Assembly (NCBI RefSeq): GCF_012933545.1
Contig: NZ_JAADJU010000010.1
Location: 62,001-126,000 of the forward strand
Length of the DNA: 64,000 nucleotides
From: Rouxiella aceris
GTDB taxonomy: Bacteria; Pseudomonadota; Gammaproteobacteria; Enterobacterales; Enterobacteriaceae
Direction of reading: 5' to 3'
The notes under the pieces were generated by a model. That model was given only the letters and a program-made list of their open reading frames with translations, was not told where the DNA came from and searched no databases. This document shows positions 37,394-47,013 of the stretch, piece by piece (the stretch's first letter is position 1; each line of letters opens with the position of its first letter). A program made the translations under genes and the position numbers.

Positions 37394-39061
37394 ATGTTGA
37401 ATGATCTTAGGGTATGCCAGGCAGTTTTAGATGCGCTTACAGAAGCGACGGTTCTGAAAGACGATGAGCGTAAACTGATTTTTATCAATCAAAAAGCCTG
37501 TGAGCTGTATGGCCGTCCACGGGAGGAATTGATCGGTAAGGAGTATTCTTTTTTTAACGATGGCGATCAGGCCGCTCGGCAACGCGATCGGGATAATGAG
37601 GTATTGGCCACCGGAACAAAATGTGTCTATGAAGAGACATTGATTGATGCTAGCGGCAAGCGCCGTAACGTGCTGGTTCGTAAGACGTTGCTGGTACTGG
37701 AAAACAAGAATTATATTCTAACCTCAATCATGGATATCTCCCTGCTACGCAGCTCAGAGGCGCAGATACGCTATCTGGCCCGTCACGACGTGCTGACCGG
37801 TTTGCCTAACCGCACGGCGCTTAATGAAGATCTTAGCCAAATCGCCGCCCAAAGGATGTATAACCCTGAACCCCACGCCTTGATCCTGTTAAACCTGAAT
37901 GACTTTAACTATCTCAATGATACCTACGGCTATCAGGCCGGGGACGCGATTCTTTGTGAGTTTGGTCAGCGTTTACGTAATGAAGTCAATGGTTCCGGTA
38001 CCGTCTCGCGCATCGGTGGTGATGAATTTTCCATTATTCTGCGTAATAACCCGACCCAGGAAACCGTGCATAATCTGGCGCTGGAAATTCTGATTATGAT
38101 GCGCCAGCCTTTTACCCTTACCCGCGCCAATCCACTGGTGACCCTCTCCTTTGGCATTGTGATGTTTGGTTCTGAAAATATTACCGCCGGAGAGATCATG
38201 CGCCGGGGTAACACTGCGCTGCTGGAAGCCAAGCAGCGAGGGAAGAACGTTTTTTCATTCTATTCAGAGTTATTGGATGCCAGCAGCGTCAGCAAAAGGA
38301 TCATGGTCAAGGCACTGGCGGAATCGCTGGTTAAAGAAGGCGATCTGAGCTGCGTTTATCAGCCCATTTTACGCAGCCATGATGAAAAAGTGGTCTGCGT
38401 CGAAGCGCTGGCGCGCTGGACCCACGGGGTGCTGGGTGCCGTCTCCCCGGTGCAGTTTATCGCCCTTGCTGAAGAGACCGGGTTGGTTATCCAACTCGGA
38501 GAGATTATCCTGCGTCAGGCGTGCCGGGAAATTAAGGACATTAATACATTGAATCTGGCAATCAATGTTTCCGCGGTACAACTGGGCGAAGCCAACTTTG
38601 CCGATCGTATTATCTCGTTGCTCAACGAAGAGGATTTCCCTTTCACCCGACTGGAACTTGAGCTGACGGAAACCTCGGTGATGAACGCCAATGCCACCAG
38701 CCTGACGCATTTGTCACGACTGCGGCAGTTAGGCGTCAAAGTCTCTCTGGATGACTTTGGTACCGGTTACTCCAGCCTTAGCCTGCTGAAAGATATTTCG
38801 GTTGATAGTGTGAAAATTGACCGCTCCTTTGTGCAATACGTGACCGAAGTCAATGATACGGCAGCGATTGTTTCGGCGGTGTCACAGTTGGGCAATAAAA
38901 TGAAGCTTAACGTGATTGCCGAGGGGGTAGAAAACCAACTGCAAAAAGCGTTTCTGATCTCGGCTGGCTGCTCACACTTGCAGGGTTATCTGTTCTCACG
39001 TCCGGTAACAATCGACATACTGCTTTCGTTATTAGATCAGGATCACAAACTTAATGCCTGA
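37394..39061 (+). CDS. PAS-GGDEF-EAL protein, probable c-di-GMP phosphodiesterase
   Basis: 555 residues: PAS (about 5-115), GGDEF (about 130-285), EAL (about 300-550). All EAL catalytic residues are visible: EALARW, NVSAVQL, ELTET, DDFGTGYSS, KIDRSF, EGVEN and LQGYLFSRP. The GGDEF loop (RIGGDEF) is intact, but the metal-binding Asp of the LDLD segment is Asn (LNLNDFNYLND) and the following Lys is Asn, so cyclase activity is doubtful and the domain may only bind GTP. A phosphodiesterase opposing the two upstream cyclases is the simplest reading. Confidence 0.9.
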   Translation: MLNDLRVCQAVLDALTEATVLKDDERKLIFINQKACELYGRPREELIGKEYSFFNDGDQAARQRDRDNEVLATGTKCVYEETLIDASGKRRNVLVRKTLLVLENKNYILTSIMDISLLRSSEAQIRYLARHDVLTGLPNRTALNEDLSQIAAQRMYNPEPHALILLNLNDFNYLNDTYGYQAGDAILCEFGQRLRNEVNGSGTVSRIGGDEFSIILRNNPTQETVHNLALEILIMMRQPFTLTRANPLVTLSFGIVMFGSENITAGEIMRRGNTALLEAKQRGKNVFSFYSELLDASSVSKRIMVKALAESLVKEGDLSCVYQPILRSHDEKVVCVEALARWTHGVLGAVSPVQFIALAEETGLVIQLGEIILRQACREIKDINTLNLAINVSAVQLGEANFADRIISLLNEEDFPFTRLELELTETSVMNANATSLTHLSRLRQLGVKVSLDDFGTGYSSLSLLKDISVDSVKIDRSFVQYVTEVNDTAAIVSAVSQLGNKMKLNVIAEGVENQLQKAFLISAGCSHLQGYLFSRPVTIDILLSLLDQDHKLNA

Positions 39062-39229
39062 CATTAGCGATATCAATAATGCTAGCCGGCTTATTAAATC
39101 ATACCATTAGCCGGCACGAGATTTTTACCGCAGACTATAACAAGCGTAAATGCCGCCAATTATGAATGGTTTATTAGTTGCCTTTCTCTGCCAATTTTTT
39201 GATCGCCAAACGGGTGTTCGGGTTTAAAC

Positions 39230-40096
39230 ATGTCTACATTTTCAGGTATTTGGGTTCCACTGGTCACGCCTTTTAAACAAGGCGAGATCGACTTTCCAGC
39301 ATTAACCGCCCTCTGTCATCATGTGATGCAGCAAGGGGTTGACGGCGTTGTTGTTTGCGGTACTACCGGTGAAGCTCCAATGCTGTCTAAAGAAGAGCAG
39401 TTGCAAGTGCTCGACGCCGTGCTACAGGTGGTGCCAGCCAGTCAGGTGATGATGGGCCTTTCCGGCACGCATATGCCAAGCGTGCTGTCCATGCTGGCGG
39501 CGATTACCCTGCGCGACGTGGCTGGCATTTTGCTGCCTGCCCCATACTATATTCGGCCGTCTCAGGCCGCACTCGAAGCCTGGTTTACCGACATCGCCAA
39601 TCGTTCTCATATACCGATTATTGTCTATAACGTCCCTTACCGCAGCGGCATCCATCTTGAGCTACAGACATTGCGTAATCTGGCCAAACATCCGCGCATT
39701 GTGGCAATCAAGGACTGTGGCGGCAGTAATGACCTCACCTACTCGCTGATTGCCGATGGTGAGCTGGACGTACTCTGCGGCGAAGATGGGCAAATTCTTT
39801 CGACGCTATGTATGGGTGGCAGCGGTGCTATCGCCGCCTCGGCCCATCTTTTCACCGATAAATTTGTGCAATTGGTCAAACAGGTTCAGGCCGGAGATTT
39901 ACCGCTGGCACGGAAAAATTTCTATCAACTGCTGCCGTTGATCCGTTTAATGTTCTCTGCGCCAAACCCGGCGGCAATCAAGTACGCCCTCTCGTTGAAC
40001 GGCTTGATGGTTAACGAGCTTCGCGCCCCGCTGCTGGCGGCACCGGCTGAAGTGGAAACGGCGATCGTTAATTATCTCAATACGTTAAGCAGATAG
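39230..40096 (+). CDS. DapA/N-acetylneuraminate lyase family aldolase
   Basis: 288-residue TIM barrel of the Schiff-base aldolase family. Active-site features: CGTTGEAP, the YNVPYRSG tyrosine with an Arg as in dihydrodipicolinate synthase, and the lysine in VAIKDCGG that forms the imine. The true housekeeping dapA normally sits next to bamC elsewhere, so this is probably a paralogue acting on pyruvate plus another aldehyde, or a second 4-hydroxy-tetrahydrodipicolinate synthase. Substrate not determinable here. Confidence 0.82.
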   Translation: MSTFSGIWVPLVTPFKQGEIDFPALTALCHHVMQQGVDGVVVCGTTGEAPMLSKEEQLQVLDAVLQVVPASQVMMGLSGTHMPSVLSMLAAITLRDVAGILLPAPYYIRPSQAALEAWFTDIANRSHIPIIVYNVPYRSGIHLELQTLRNLAKHPRIVAIKDCGGSNDLTYSLIADGELDVLCGEDGQILSTLCMGGSGAIAASAHLFTDKFVQLVKQVQAGDLPLARKNFYQLLPLIRLMFSAPNPAAIKYALSLNGLMVNELRAPLLAAPAEVETAIVNYLNTLSR

Positions 40097-40182
40097 CTTA
40101 TAATAAGCAGCGATATTATTTTAGCTACTGACATTTCCTCGCCCATCCTGTGGATGGGACGACATTATCTGACGGAGTGCGT

Positions 40183-40788
40183 ATGAAACTTTATTACAAA
40201 GCGGGTGCCTGTTCCCTTTCTCCACACATCGTTTTGCGTGAAGCCGGCGTCGATTTCAGCATTGAAAAAGTCGATTTGAGCAGCAAAAAAACCGAAGAAG
40301 GTGATGACTTCTTCAAGATCAATCCCAAAGGCCAAATCCCAACCCTGCTGCTTGATGACGGCACACTTTTGACCGAAGGCGTGGCTATCGTGCAGTATAT
40401 TGCCGATCAAAAACCCGATCGTCAGTTGATGCCAGAAGTAGGTACGCTGGCGCGTTATCATGCCCTGGAATGGCTTAACTATATTGCCACTGAGCTGCAC
40501 AAAGGTTTTAGCCCACTGTTCAACCCTAAAGCCCCGGATGAGTTTAAATCGTTGATGCGTGAAGCACTCAGCAAAAAGTTTGCCTATGTCAATGCATCAT
40601 TAAAAGACAAAAACTTTCTGCTCGGCAGCCACTTTAGCGTCGCCGATGCCTACTTGTTTACCGTAATGCGTTGGGCACAAGCGCTGAAGTTTGATCTGTC
40701 GGCATTTGTCGATCTTAACGCCTGGCTGGCACGCGTTGCCGCGCGTCCTGCGGTGGATGCAGCATTGGTGGCCGAAGGCCTGAAGTAA
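40183..40788 (+). CDS. gstA: Glutathione S-transferase, beta class
   Basis: 201 residues, the same length as E. coli GstA. N-terminal thioredoxin-like domain beginning MKLYYKAGACSLS, with the beta-class catalytic Cys10, and an all-helical C-terminal domain containing SVADAYLFTVMRW. Conjugates or reduces electrophiles with glutathione in the cytosol. The start has ACGGAG 5-6 nt upstream; an in-frame start 11 codons earlier is rejected. Next conserved neighbour is pdxY, but about 1.3 kb of extra DNA intervenes. Confidence 0.95.
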   Translation: MKLYYKAGACSLSPHIVLREAGVDFSIEKVDLSSKKTEEGDDFFKINPKGQIPTLLLDDGTLLTEGVAIVQYIADQKPDRQLMPEVGTLARYHALEWLNYIATELHKGFSPLFNPKAPDEFKSLMREALSKKFAYVNASLKDKNFLLGSHFSVADAYLFTVMRWAQALKFDLSAFVDLNAWLARVAARPAVDAALVAEGLK

Positions 40789-40826
40789 TGCCCTTGCAGG
40801 TATAAGAAGGTCGGAAGACATCTCCC

Positions 40827-40882
40827 AAACTGCAGACAAAGTCCTGGCCGAAAAGCCGGGACTTTGTCCTAATAAGGTCAGT
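40827..40882 (+). repeat. Possible minimal relative of the terminator-associated repeat (copy D)
   Basis: AAACTGCAGACAAAGTCC matches the end of copy A (CAGACTGCTGACAAAGTCC on its reverse strand) at nearly all positions, and the opposite arm GGGACTTTGTCC follows after a short loop. The result is one long hairpin (40835-40868) 47 nt after gstA. No flanking duplication and no T tract. It may be an internally deleted derivative. Confidence 0.4.
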
Positions 40883-41010
40883 GCACTTAACGGACTGACT
40901 GCCATGTTAAAACAAACCGCCCTACTGCAATCCCCATTTGAAATGGTCCCTCCTCCCTTATGGTGCCAACAAAGGCCACTATTCATTCTTGGCAATCGCG
41001 AGGGAAATGT

Positions 41011-41553
41011 ATGCGCACACCCAGAGAACACTTCGCGATAAGAGAGGAAGCATTGACTCTCGCAACAACGCAAATAGCCATCCAATTGCAGCTTATTAAT
41101 ATTAATTTTGAAAGAATAAAAGAGACAGAGTGGGTACTTGTTCGCCATGCGTGACGCAGACATCCGGTACGCAAAGGCCTAAAAATTGAATTTAACTGGT
41201 TGGCACACCGCAATAAAAGACGCGATAAGCTAGATGTCAGCATCTGGTCACAGGGAGTTTTATGCGGGCTTTTTCTGGCCAAATTATCCAGAAAAAGTAT
41301 TAACGTCGCATTGCGATATCTCGAGTCGAATCCTTATTGCCATCCGCTGTCGGGTAAAGTTATCCCCGTTGGCCTTATTATCGCCGAGAGTTTTGCCGTT
41401 TCCTACGGTGCATATCAAGTCATGGTATGCCGACCGGAAAGACATTTAATTAAATATTATCGAAGTTTTGGATATGAACTCAATGATGCTGATCTGCAAC
41501 GGGAAAGGCGTAACTGTAAAATTCGCGCTAACTCGCTGGTCAAAAAGCTTTAA
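41011..41553 (+). pseudogene. Interrupted gene, probable GNAT-like acyltransferase
   Basis: One continuous reading frame of 180 codons broken only by a TGA at 41152-41154 (codon 48). The upstream part has a good ribosome site (GAGGG 7 nt before ATG 41011, MRTPREHFAIREEAL), and the frame continues without further stops to 41553, so a single TGG-to-TGA change is the simplest explanation. The C-terminal half shows GNAT-like features: VGLIIAESFAVSYGAYQVMV followed by LIKYYRSFGYEL. Family assignment is tentative. Readthrough or an intact shorter product from 41200 cannot be excluded. Confidence 0.6.
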
Positions 41554-41623
41554 TCACAAAATGGACGTTTTATAACCCGCCGTGGTAATGTTTTGCTATT
41601 AATTCGCCTTTTGGGGAGGGTAT

Positions 41624-42043
41624 ATGGTTAAAAAAAACTATCCTGACACGCTCAAAAACAGACGTGTTCCCACACCTTTTGCCAGCACAGACGTTAGCCT
41701 CGCAAATAATCATATGCCGGAGACAGTAGCAATGAAATGCAGCCTGTCTGCGGATATCCTTCGGCCGGAATATAGAAAAGTTTTAGACTTCGTAAATAAT
41801 AACAATATCCTCTATGGGGATGACTCATCCAGACCCGGCGCTGCCATTAGAGAATTTGTTGAAACACAGATGCTCAAGATGGCCATTTCCAGCCAGGCTC
41901 GCAGCTTGTCACCGGAAAGACTGCAAAAAATGCTTGTCGAGAGTGCCAGACCGCAGCGCAGTTATCGAAACTGGCAGCCTGATGCCGAACTTGAGCAACG
42001 TTCAGGAATGCACGCGGGTTCTTCTCGGCTTACAAAAACCTGA
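41624..42043 (+). CDS. Orphan hypothetical protein
   Basis: 139 residues with an unusually strong ribosome site (GGGGAGGG directly before TAT-ATG), so it is probably expressed. Polar, no membrane helix or signal peptide; Ser/Arg-rich C-terminus. No family recognised. Lies 70 bp after the interrupted GNAT-like gene on the same strand, between the conserved genes gstA and pdxY, and both look like acquired cargo. Confidence 0.6.
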   Translation: MVKKNYPDTLKNRRVPTPFASTDVSLANNHMPETVAMKCSLSADILRPEYRKVLDFVNNNNILYGDDSSRPGAAIREFVETQMLKMAISSQARSLSPERLQKMLVESARPQRSYRNWQPDAELEQRSGMHAGSSRLTKT

Positions 42044-42073
42044 TGAGAATGATGCCGCTTCGATCGAAGTCTG

Positions 42074-42093
42074 AGGCACCGATAGCGGTGCCT
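42074..42093. terminator. Hairpin between the orphan gene and pdxY
   Basis: AGGCACCG-ATAG-CGGTGCCT, a perfect 8-bp stem between convergent genes, with no T tract on either side. Confidence 0.4.
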
Positions 42094-42109
42094 GGTTACT
42101 GCATTAATG

Positions 42110-42970
42110 TCATAACTTTACTGCGGTAAAATGGTGCTCGGGCTTAACGATTTTATCTTGGGCGGCAACGATCTGCAGTTCATATTCCCCCATGGCATGA
42201 GTAGTCAACATCACCTCATAAACTGCCGCTGTAACATGCTCCAGTGCTTTATCCAACGCTTCGCCTTTTAGCAGATTCACCAGTAATAGCCCGCTGGTCA
42301 GATCGCCAACGCCTACCGGTTGACGTACACCAAAATCCACCAGCGGACGATGAATATGCCATGCCTCTTCGGCAGTCACCAATAGCATTTCAAAACGATC
42401 GCTATGATATCCGGCGCGGCTTAAATGCTTGACCAATATTACTTTTGGTCCTTTGGCACAGAGTTCGCGAGCCCTGCTTACCGCTTCCTGCACATTGCCA
42501 ATGGCATGACCGCTGAGCATTTCCAGCTCCAGCAAATTGGGTGCCATAATATCGCAGTTGATCAGCGCCTGTTTGCAGTGAAACTCGGCAACACCCGGGG
42601 CGACAATACAGCCCTTTTCCGGATGACCCATCACCGGATCGCAAAAATACCAGGCATCAGGATTGGCGGCTTTCACCTGACTGACAATCTGCAGGATATG
42701 TTCACCCTGTTCTGCAGAACCGATATAGCCACTAAGTACGGCGTTACAGTCTTTTAAACGATGAATATCGGCAATGCCCTGCACAATCTCGGTCAAATGG
42801 TTGGCGGGCATAACACAACCCGTCCAATGACCATACTGAGTATGGTTGGAAAACTGCACTGTATTGAGTGGCCAAACGTTTGCGCCCATACGACGCATAG
42901 GAAACTCTGCCGCGCTGTTACCCGCGTGACCAAAAACAGTATGGGATTGAATGGAGAGAATATTTTTCAT
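42110..42970 (-). CDS. pdxY: Pyridoxal kinase PdxY
   Basis: Phosphorylates pyridoxal to PLP in vitamin B6 salvage. 286 residues, ribokinase-like fold: N-terminal [19 protein letters not shown] substrate region, [12 protein letters not shown], and the catalytic [10 protein letters not shown]. The start at 42970 gives the family N-terminus [10 protein letters not shown]; the longer frame (to 43033) runs into the tyrS terminator region. Downstream of tyrS on the same strand, as in E. coli. Confidence 0.95.
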   Translation of the reverse strand: MKNILSIQSHTVFGHAGNSAAEFPMRRMGANVWPLNTVQFSNHTQYGHWTGCVMPANHLTEIVQGIADIHRLKDCNAVLSGYIGSAEQGEHILQIVSQVKAANPDAWYFCDPVMGHPEKGCIVAPGVAEFHCKQALINCDIMAPNLLELEMLSGHAIGNVQEAVSRARELCAKGPKVILVKHLSRAGYHSDRFEMLLVTAEEAWHIHRPLVDFGVRQPVGVGDLTSGLLLVNLLKGEALDKALEHVTAAVYEVMLTTHAMGEYELQIVAAQDKIVKPEHHFTAVKL

Positions 42971-43025
42971 GCTGGGGTCCGATGCCAACGTCATCAGCCA
43001 AGATGGCGCAACGGGGGGAGAGAAA

Positions 43026-43058
43026 GCCGGCAAGTCAGGTTGGACGGTGCTTGCCGGC
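43026..43058 (-). terminator. Terminator between tyrS and pdxY
   Basis: Perfect 9-bp stem GCCGGCAAG / CTTGCCGGC; on the minus strand it is followed by TTTCTCTCC. It could partly end tyrS transcripts before pdxY. Confidence 0.7.
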
Positions 43059-43066
43059 GGTTCAGA

Positions 43067-44341
43067 TTATTTCCAGGTGATCAGACAGTAGTGCTTTTTA
43101 CCACGACGCAGCAGCGTGTAGCGGCCAAACAAACGGTCGCTGTCACTAAAGCGGTATTCCGCATCAGCCTGCTTTTCACCGTTAAGGTTGATGGCATTAG
43201 AGGCAATCATGGTACGAGCCTGCCCACGTGAAGGCACCAGCTCAGCGCTCACCAGCGCCTGCTGCAAGTCGGCATCACCATCCAGCTCCAGAGTCGGCAT
43301 ACCGTCCTGCGCCAGTTGGGCAAAATCCGCTTCGGTCATATCGCTCACTGCGCCGGAGAACAGGCTGGCGGTGATACGACGTGCCGCGGCCAGACCTTCT
43401 TCCCCGTGAACCATACCGGTGACCAGTTCCGCCAGAACATACTGCGCACGAGGTGCTTTACCGCTGTTTTTGTCTTCTTCTTCCAGCGCATTGATCTCTT
43501 CAATACTCATAAAGGTAAAGAATTTCAGGAAGCGGTAAACGTCGGCATCCGCGGTATTGATCCAGAACTGATAGAATTTATATGGGCTGGTTTTCTTCGG
43601 ATCCAGCCAGACAGCGCCGCCCTCGGTTTTACCGAATTTGGTGCCGTCAGCCTTGGTGATCAAAGGAACAGTCAAACCAAACACCTGTTTTTGATGCAGG
43701 CGACGGGTCAGATCGATACCGGAAGTAATATTACCCCATTGATCCGAGCCACCAATTTCCAGTTCCACCTGATGCAGGTCGTACAGTGAAGCGAAATCGT
43801 AGCCCTGCAACAGGTTGTAGGAGAACTCGGTAAAGGAGATACCGCTGTCATCACGATTAAGGCGTTGCTTGACCGCTTCCTTGTTAATCATCTGATTAAC
43901 AGAAAAATGCTTGCCAATATCGCGCAGGAAAGTCAGCACGTTCATATTGCCAAACCAGTCGTAGTTATTGGCCGTTATCGCGCTGTTTTCGCCGCAGTCA
44001 AAATCGAGGAAAGGCGAAACCTGATTACGGATTTTCTCAACCCATTCATTGACGGTTTCACTGGTATTCAATTTGCGTTCGGTAGCTTTAAAACTCGGAT
44101 CACCAATCAAACCGGTGGCACCGCCCACCAGCGCAACGGGTTTATGACCGTTCAACTGGAAGCGTTTCAGGCAGAGCAATGGCACCAGATGGCCCAAATG
44201 CAGGCTATCAGCGGTAGGATCGAAACCGCAATAGAGTGCAATTGGCCCTTGCGCCAGTCGCTCTGCTAACGCTTTTTCGTCCGTCACCTGGGCAATCAGC
44301 CCCCGCTCCTGCAATTGTTGAATCAAGTTGCTGCTTGCCAT
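43067..44341 (-). CDS. tyrS: Tyrosyl-tRNA synthetase
   Basis: Charges tRNA-Tyr. 424 residues, class I synthetase: HLGH (48-51) and KFGKT (KMSKS type) ATP motifs, GSDQWGNIT, and a C-terminal S4 RNA-binding domain ([15 protein letters not shown]). The start at 44341 follows GGAG by 8 nt and matches the family [10 protein letters not shown]; 5 codons of upstream open frame are excluded. Confidence 0.98.
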   Translation of the reverse strand: MASSNLIQQLQERGLIAQVTDEKALAERLAQGPIALYCGFDPTADSLHLGHLVPLLCLKRFQLNGHKPVALVGGATGLIGDPSFKATERKLNTSETVNEWVEKIRNQVSPFLDFDCGENSAITANNYDWFGNMNVLTFLRDIGKHFSVNQMINKEAVKQRLNRDDSGISFTEFSYNLLQGYDFASLYDLHQVELEIGGSDQWGNITSGIDLTRRLHQKQVFGLTVPLITKADGTKFGKTEGGAVWLDPKKTSPYKFYQFWINTADADVYRFLKFFTFMSIEEINALEEEDKNSGKAPRAQYVLAELVTGMVHGEEGLAAARRITASLFSGAVSDMTEADFAQLAQDGMPTLELDGDADLQQALVSAELVPSRGQARTMIASNAINLNGEKQADAEYRFSDSDRLFGRYTLLRRGKKHYCLITWK

Positions 44342-44523
44342 CAAAAACTCCGTCAATTCTGCGAAATCGTTTATCGATATTTAATAAGCACCCGCAACGC
44401 CTGAACATCCGGACCAGGGTCGGTTTCAGCACGCCGGGCACTTTAAGGAATACAAATATCTTAGCCCTGCCCGCTGAAATTTACCGGCGGCGACAGAACA
44501 GGAAATTGTAAGAGCCATAGAAT

Positions 44524-44550
44524 AAAGCGCTCGCGAGGCAAGCGCTAGGT
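44524..44550 (-). terminator. Possible pdxH terminator
   Basis: Minus-strand AGCGCTT-loop-GAGCGCT stem followed by TTTATTC, between pdxH and tyrS. Confidence 0.45.
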
Positions 44551-44571
44551 TTTCAGACAATTTTTACCCGC

Positions 44572-45249
44572 TTAAGGGGCCAATCGGTCTATTTTCCAAC
44601 CGCTTGTCGGGCTACTGGCCGCCGATGCTTCTTCCCGCTGGTAAATAAAGCGGTCATGGAGGCGATGTTCGCCCCCTTGCCAAAACTCCATGGAGTCAAA
44701 TTTAACGCGAAATCCTCCCCAGAAACTCGGCAACGGCACTTCGCCCTGGCTAAATTTCTGCTTAAGCTCAAGGAATTTGCTCTCCAGGATGCCGCGCGCT
44801 GAGATCCGAGTCGACTGCTGGGAGACCCAGGCACCGATCTGGCTGTCTTTGGGACGGCTGGTGAAGTATTTCATAACATCGAAGGTTGGCAGGCGTTCGG
44901 CCTGGCCGAGGACAATCACCTGGCGGTCGAGCATATGCCAAGGAAACAGCAGGCTGATGCGTGGATTAAGCGCCAGTTGCTGCGCTTTACGGCTGCCGAG
45001 GTTGGTGAAAAACACCATACCATGTTCATCGTAATGTTTAAGTAACACAATGCGTTGATAAGGCTGACCATTTTCATCGACGGTAGCGACACACATCGCC
45101 GTCGGATCAGGTAATTTTGCCTCGCAAGCCTGTTTGAGCCACTGCTCAAACAGCGCCAGTGGTTCGGCGGTCAGATCTTTGCGGCGTAATCCGCCACGGG
45201 TATATTCACGCCGCAGGTCCGCGACATCAAATTGATTTTTTTCAGTCAT
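44572..45249 (-). CDS. pdxH: Pyridoxine/pyridoxamine 5'-phosphate oxidase
   Basis: FMN-dependent oxidation of PNP and PMP to PLP, the last step of B6 synthesis and salvage. 225 residues, split-barrel flavoprotein with [18 protein letters not shown] (FMN site), SQQSTRIS and the C-terminal [15 protein letters not shown]. Upstream of tyrS-pdxY on the same strand, so two B6 enzymes flank the synthetase. Confidence 0.96.
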   Translation of the reverse strand: MTEKNQFDVADLRREYTRGGLRRKDLTAEPLALFEQWLKQACEAKLPDPTAMCVATVDENGQPYQRIVLLKHYDEHGMVFFTNLGSRKAQQLALNPRISLLFPWHMLDRQVIVLGQAERLPTFDVMKYFTSRPKDSQIGAWVSQQSTRISARGILESKFLELKQKFSQGEVPLPSFWGGFRVKFDSMEFWQGGEHRLHDRFIYQREEASAASSPTSGWKIDRLAP

Positions 45250-45283
45250 ATAAGTTCAATACGCAGAATGTAATGGGGGGATC

Positions 45284-45394
45284 TATACCCAACAGTATTT
45301 GACAGTGCGGCTGCACGGTGCAATCCCTTTGTACAAAGGCCTCGGGGGAGCGTTTGCACAAAGGCCGCAGCGCATCAAATACGACCAGGGTTAT
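45284..45394. repeat. Imperfect palindromic intergenic repeat, ERIC-like ends
   Basis: Outer ends TATACCC and GGGTTAT, then GTATTTGA...TCAAATAC and GCGGCTGC...GCCGCAGC arms, make one large imperfect inverted repeat of 111 bp between pdxH and mliC. The ends resemble the TATACCC-type ends of ERIC-family repeats in Yersinia and Serratia. Inside lie two direct copies of TTTGnACAAAGGCC (45328-45341, 45353-45366). Confidence 0.5.
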
Positions 45395-45485
45395 TCTGCG
45401 CCAGAGTTGGCGGGATAACAATCCTCTCCATCATCGATCTCTTTTCTCAATCAGCGGCTTACCCTGGCAGCGCTGTCGGTGAGAA

Positions 45486-45791
45486 TTAACGCAACTGGCA
45501 ATCATCAATAATCACATCATCACCCCGTTGAACCTTGGCAGTGGTCCCTTTCGACCAAAAGGTGTAGTGACCATCGCTATAGCGGGTACCCGACGCGGCC
45601 TGCACCTGTGGCAGATGCAACTGAACACCGTCAAGCAGCATATCTACCCGCTGCGCCGGTTTGTCGAGGGTCACGGTCAATGGCGTGGTACCACACTGAT
45701 AGTGTAGTTGCACAGGCTCGGCTGGCTTATGGGCTATTTGGCTACAACCTGCCAGAGCAATACCGGCCACAACAATCATCACGTGTTTCAT
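45486..45791 (-). CDS. mliC: Lipoprotein lysozyme inhibitor MliC
   Basis: Membrane-bound inhibitor of C-type lysozyme. 101 residues with a lipoprotein signal peptide (MKHVMIVVAGIALAGC; lipobox LAGC), then a small beta-barrel with YQCGTTPLTV and ASGTRYSDGHYTFWSKG, the loop that enters the lysozyme active site, and a second Cys near the end. The start at 45791 has AGGG 9 nt upstream. Confidence 0.93.
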   Translation of the reverse strand: MKHVMIVVAGIALAGCSQIAHKPAEPVQLHYQCGTTPLTVTLDKPAQRVDMLLDGVQLHLPQVQAASGTRYSDGHYTFWSKGTTAKVQRGDDVIIDDCQLR

Positions 45792-45836
45792 TTTTTTTCC
45801 CTGTGGTGAGGCAATATTACCGTCAGTCATCTTAGC

Positions 45837-46970
45837 CTACTGCTGGTTGACCGTTGAAAAAACCGGATAAATCGCACCTAGCACTGTTTCTCTGCTGGCA
45901 CCGGTGACCGAAGGCAGATTTCCCGGCTGTCCTGACAGAGTGCGAAATGCCAGCCAGGCAAAGGCCAGCGCTTCCATATCGTCGCCACTGACGCCAAACA
46001 GATCGGTTGGGCTGACTTCAATTCCCGGCAACATTGCCGACATCCGAGCCATGATCAGCGGATTACGCGCCCCGCCGCCACAGACCAGCAAACGTTCACA
46101 GCCCCCGGCCAGTTTTACCTGGTTGACAATAGTGGTAGCCGTCAGCTCGGCGAGGGTAGCCTGGACATCTTCTGGTGGCAGGGGTTCATTACGCGACAAT
46201 TGACGTTCAAGCCAGGCATGATTGAAATACTCGCGTCCGGTACTTTTGGGAGCGGGCATGGCAAAATAAGGGTCAGCCAGCATTTGCTGCAGCAGCAAGG
46301 CATTGACCTTGCCCTGCATTGCCCATTGCGCCCCTTTATCATAAGGCAGGGTCCGGTGCCGCCAGATCCAGGCATCCATCAGCATGTTTCCCGGCCCGGT
46401 GTCATAGCCGCGAATAGGCTGACCGGGCAGCAAAAGTGACAGATTGGCAATACCGCCGATATTAAGGATCATCCGTCGCTCGGAGGGATGGGCAAGTAGT
46501 GCCTGATGAAAAGCCGGAACCAGCGGTGCACCCTGCCCCCCCCAGGCCATATCCCGACGACGAAAATCACCAATAGTAGTAATACCGGTCATTGCGGCAA
46601 TACGGTTATTATCACCAAGCTGCATAGAAAAAGTCGTCTCGCCCTGCGGCTGATGCCAGACAGTCTGCCCGTGACAGCCAATAGCCGTCACCTCTTCGGC
46701 GGCCACCCCCGACTGCGCCAACAAACCCAGAACGGCTTCGGCAAACAGGGTGCCAAGCTGTGCATCCAGCTCTCCTACCTGAGCCAGCGTCACGGCCTGT
46801 CCCTGGCACATGCCGAGTATCGCCTGTTTAATGGCTTGCGGGATGGGATGCGAATAACTCGCCTGCTGCGCAACCATACGTTCGTCTATCGCGGCCAATA
46901 CGACATCAACACCATCAAGACTGGTGCCTGACATCACGCCAATGTAGCGACCTGACTTCATCGATAGCAT
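45837..46970 (-). CDS. anmK: Anhydro-N-acetylmuramic acid kinase
   Basis: Recycles cell-wall anhydro-MurNAc to MurNAc-6-phosphate. 377 residues, ASKHA fold with [47 protein letters not shown] and GGGARNPL. The ATG at 46970 is 9 nt from GGGAG; the ATG at 46961 (MKSGRYIG) matches E. coli better but is 18 nt from that site. It is just upstream of mliC on the same strand. Confidence 0.95.
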   Translation of the reverse strand: MLSMKSGRYIGVMSGTSLDGVDVVLAAIDERMVAQQASYSHPIPQAIKQAILGMCQGQAVTLAQVGELDAQLGTLFAEAVLGLLAQSGVAAEEVTAIGCHGQTVWHQPQGETTFSMQLGDNNRIAAMTGITTIGDFRRRDMAWGGQGAPLVPAFHQALLAHPSERRMILNIGGIANLSLLLPGQPIRGYDTGPGNMLMDAWIWRHRTLPYDKGAQWAMQGKVNALLLQQMLADPYFAMPAPKSTGREYFNHAWLERQLSRNEPLPPEDVQATLAELTATTIVNQVKLAGGCERLLVCGGGARNPLIMARMSAMLPGIEVSPTDLFGVSGDDMEALAFAWLAFRTLSGQPGNLPSVTGASRETVLGAIYPVFSTVNQQ

Positions 46971-47013
46971 CTTTTTTAGCTCCCTTATCGAACCGGAAAG
47001 AATAAAAATTCAC

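Noticed and set aside
46506-46931. 141-codon plus-strand frame inside anmK
   Set aside because: Antisense shadow of anmK.
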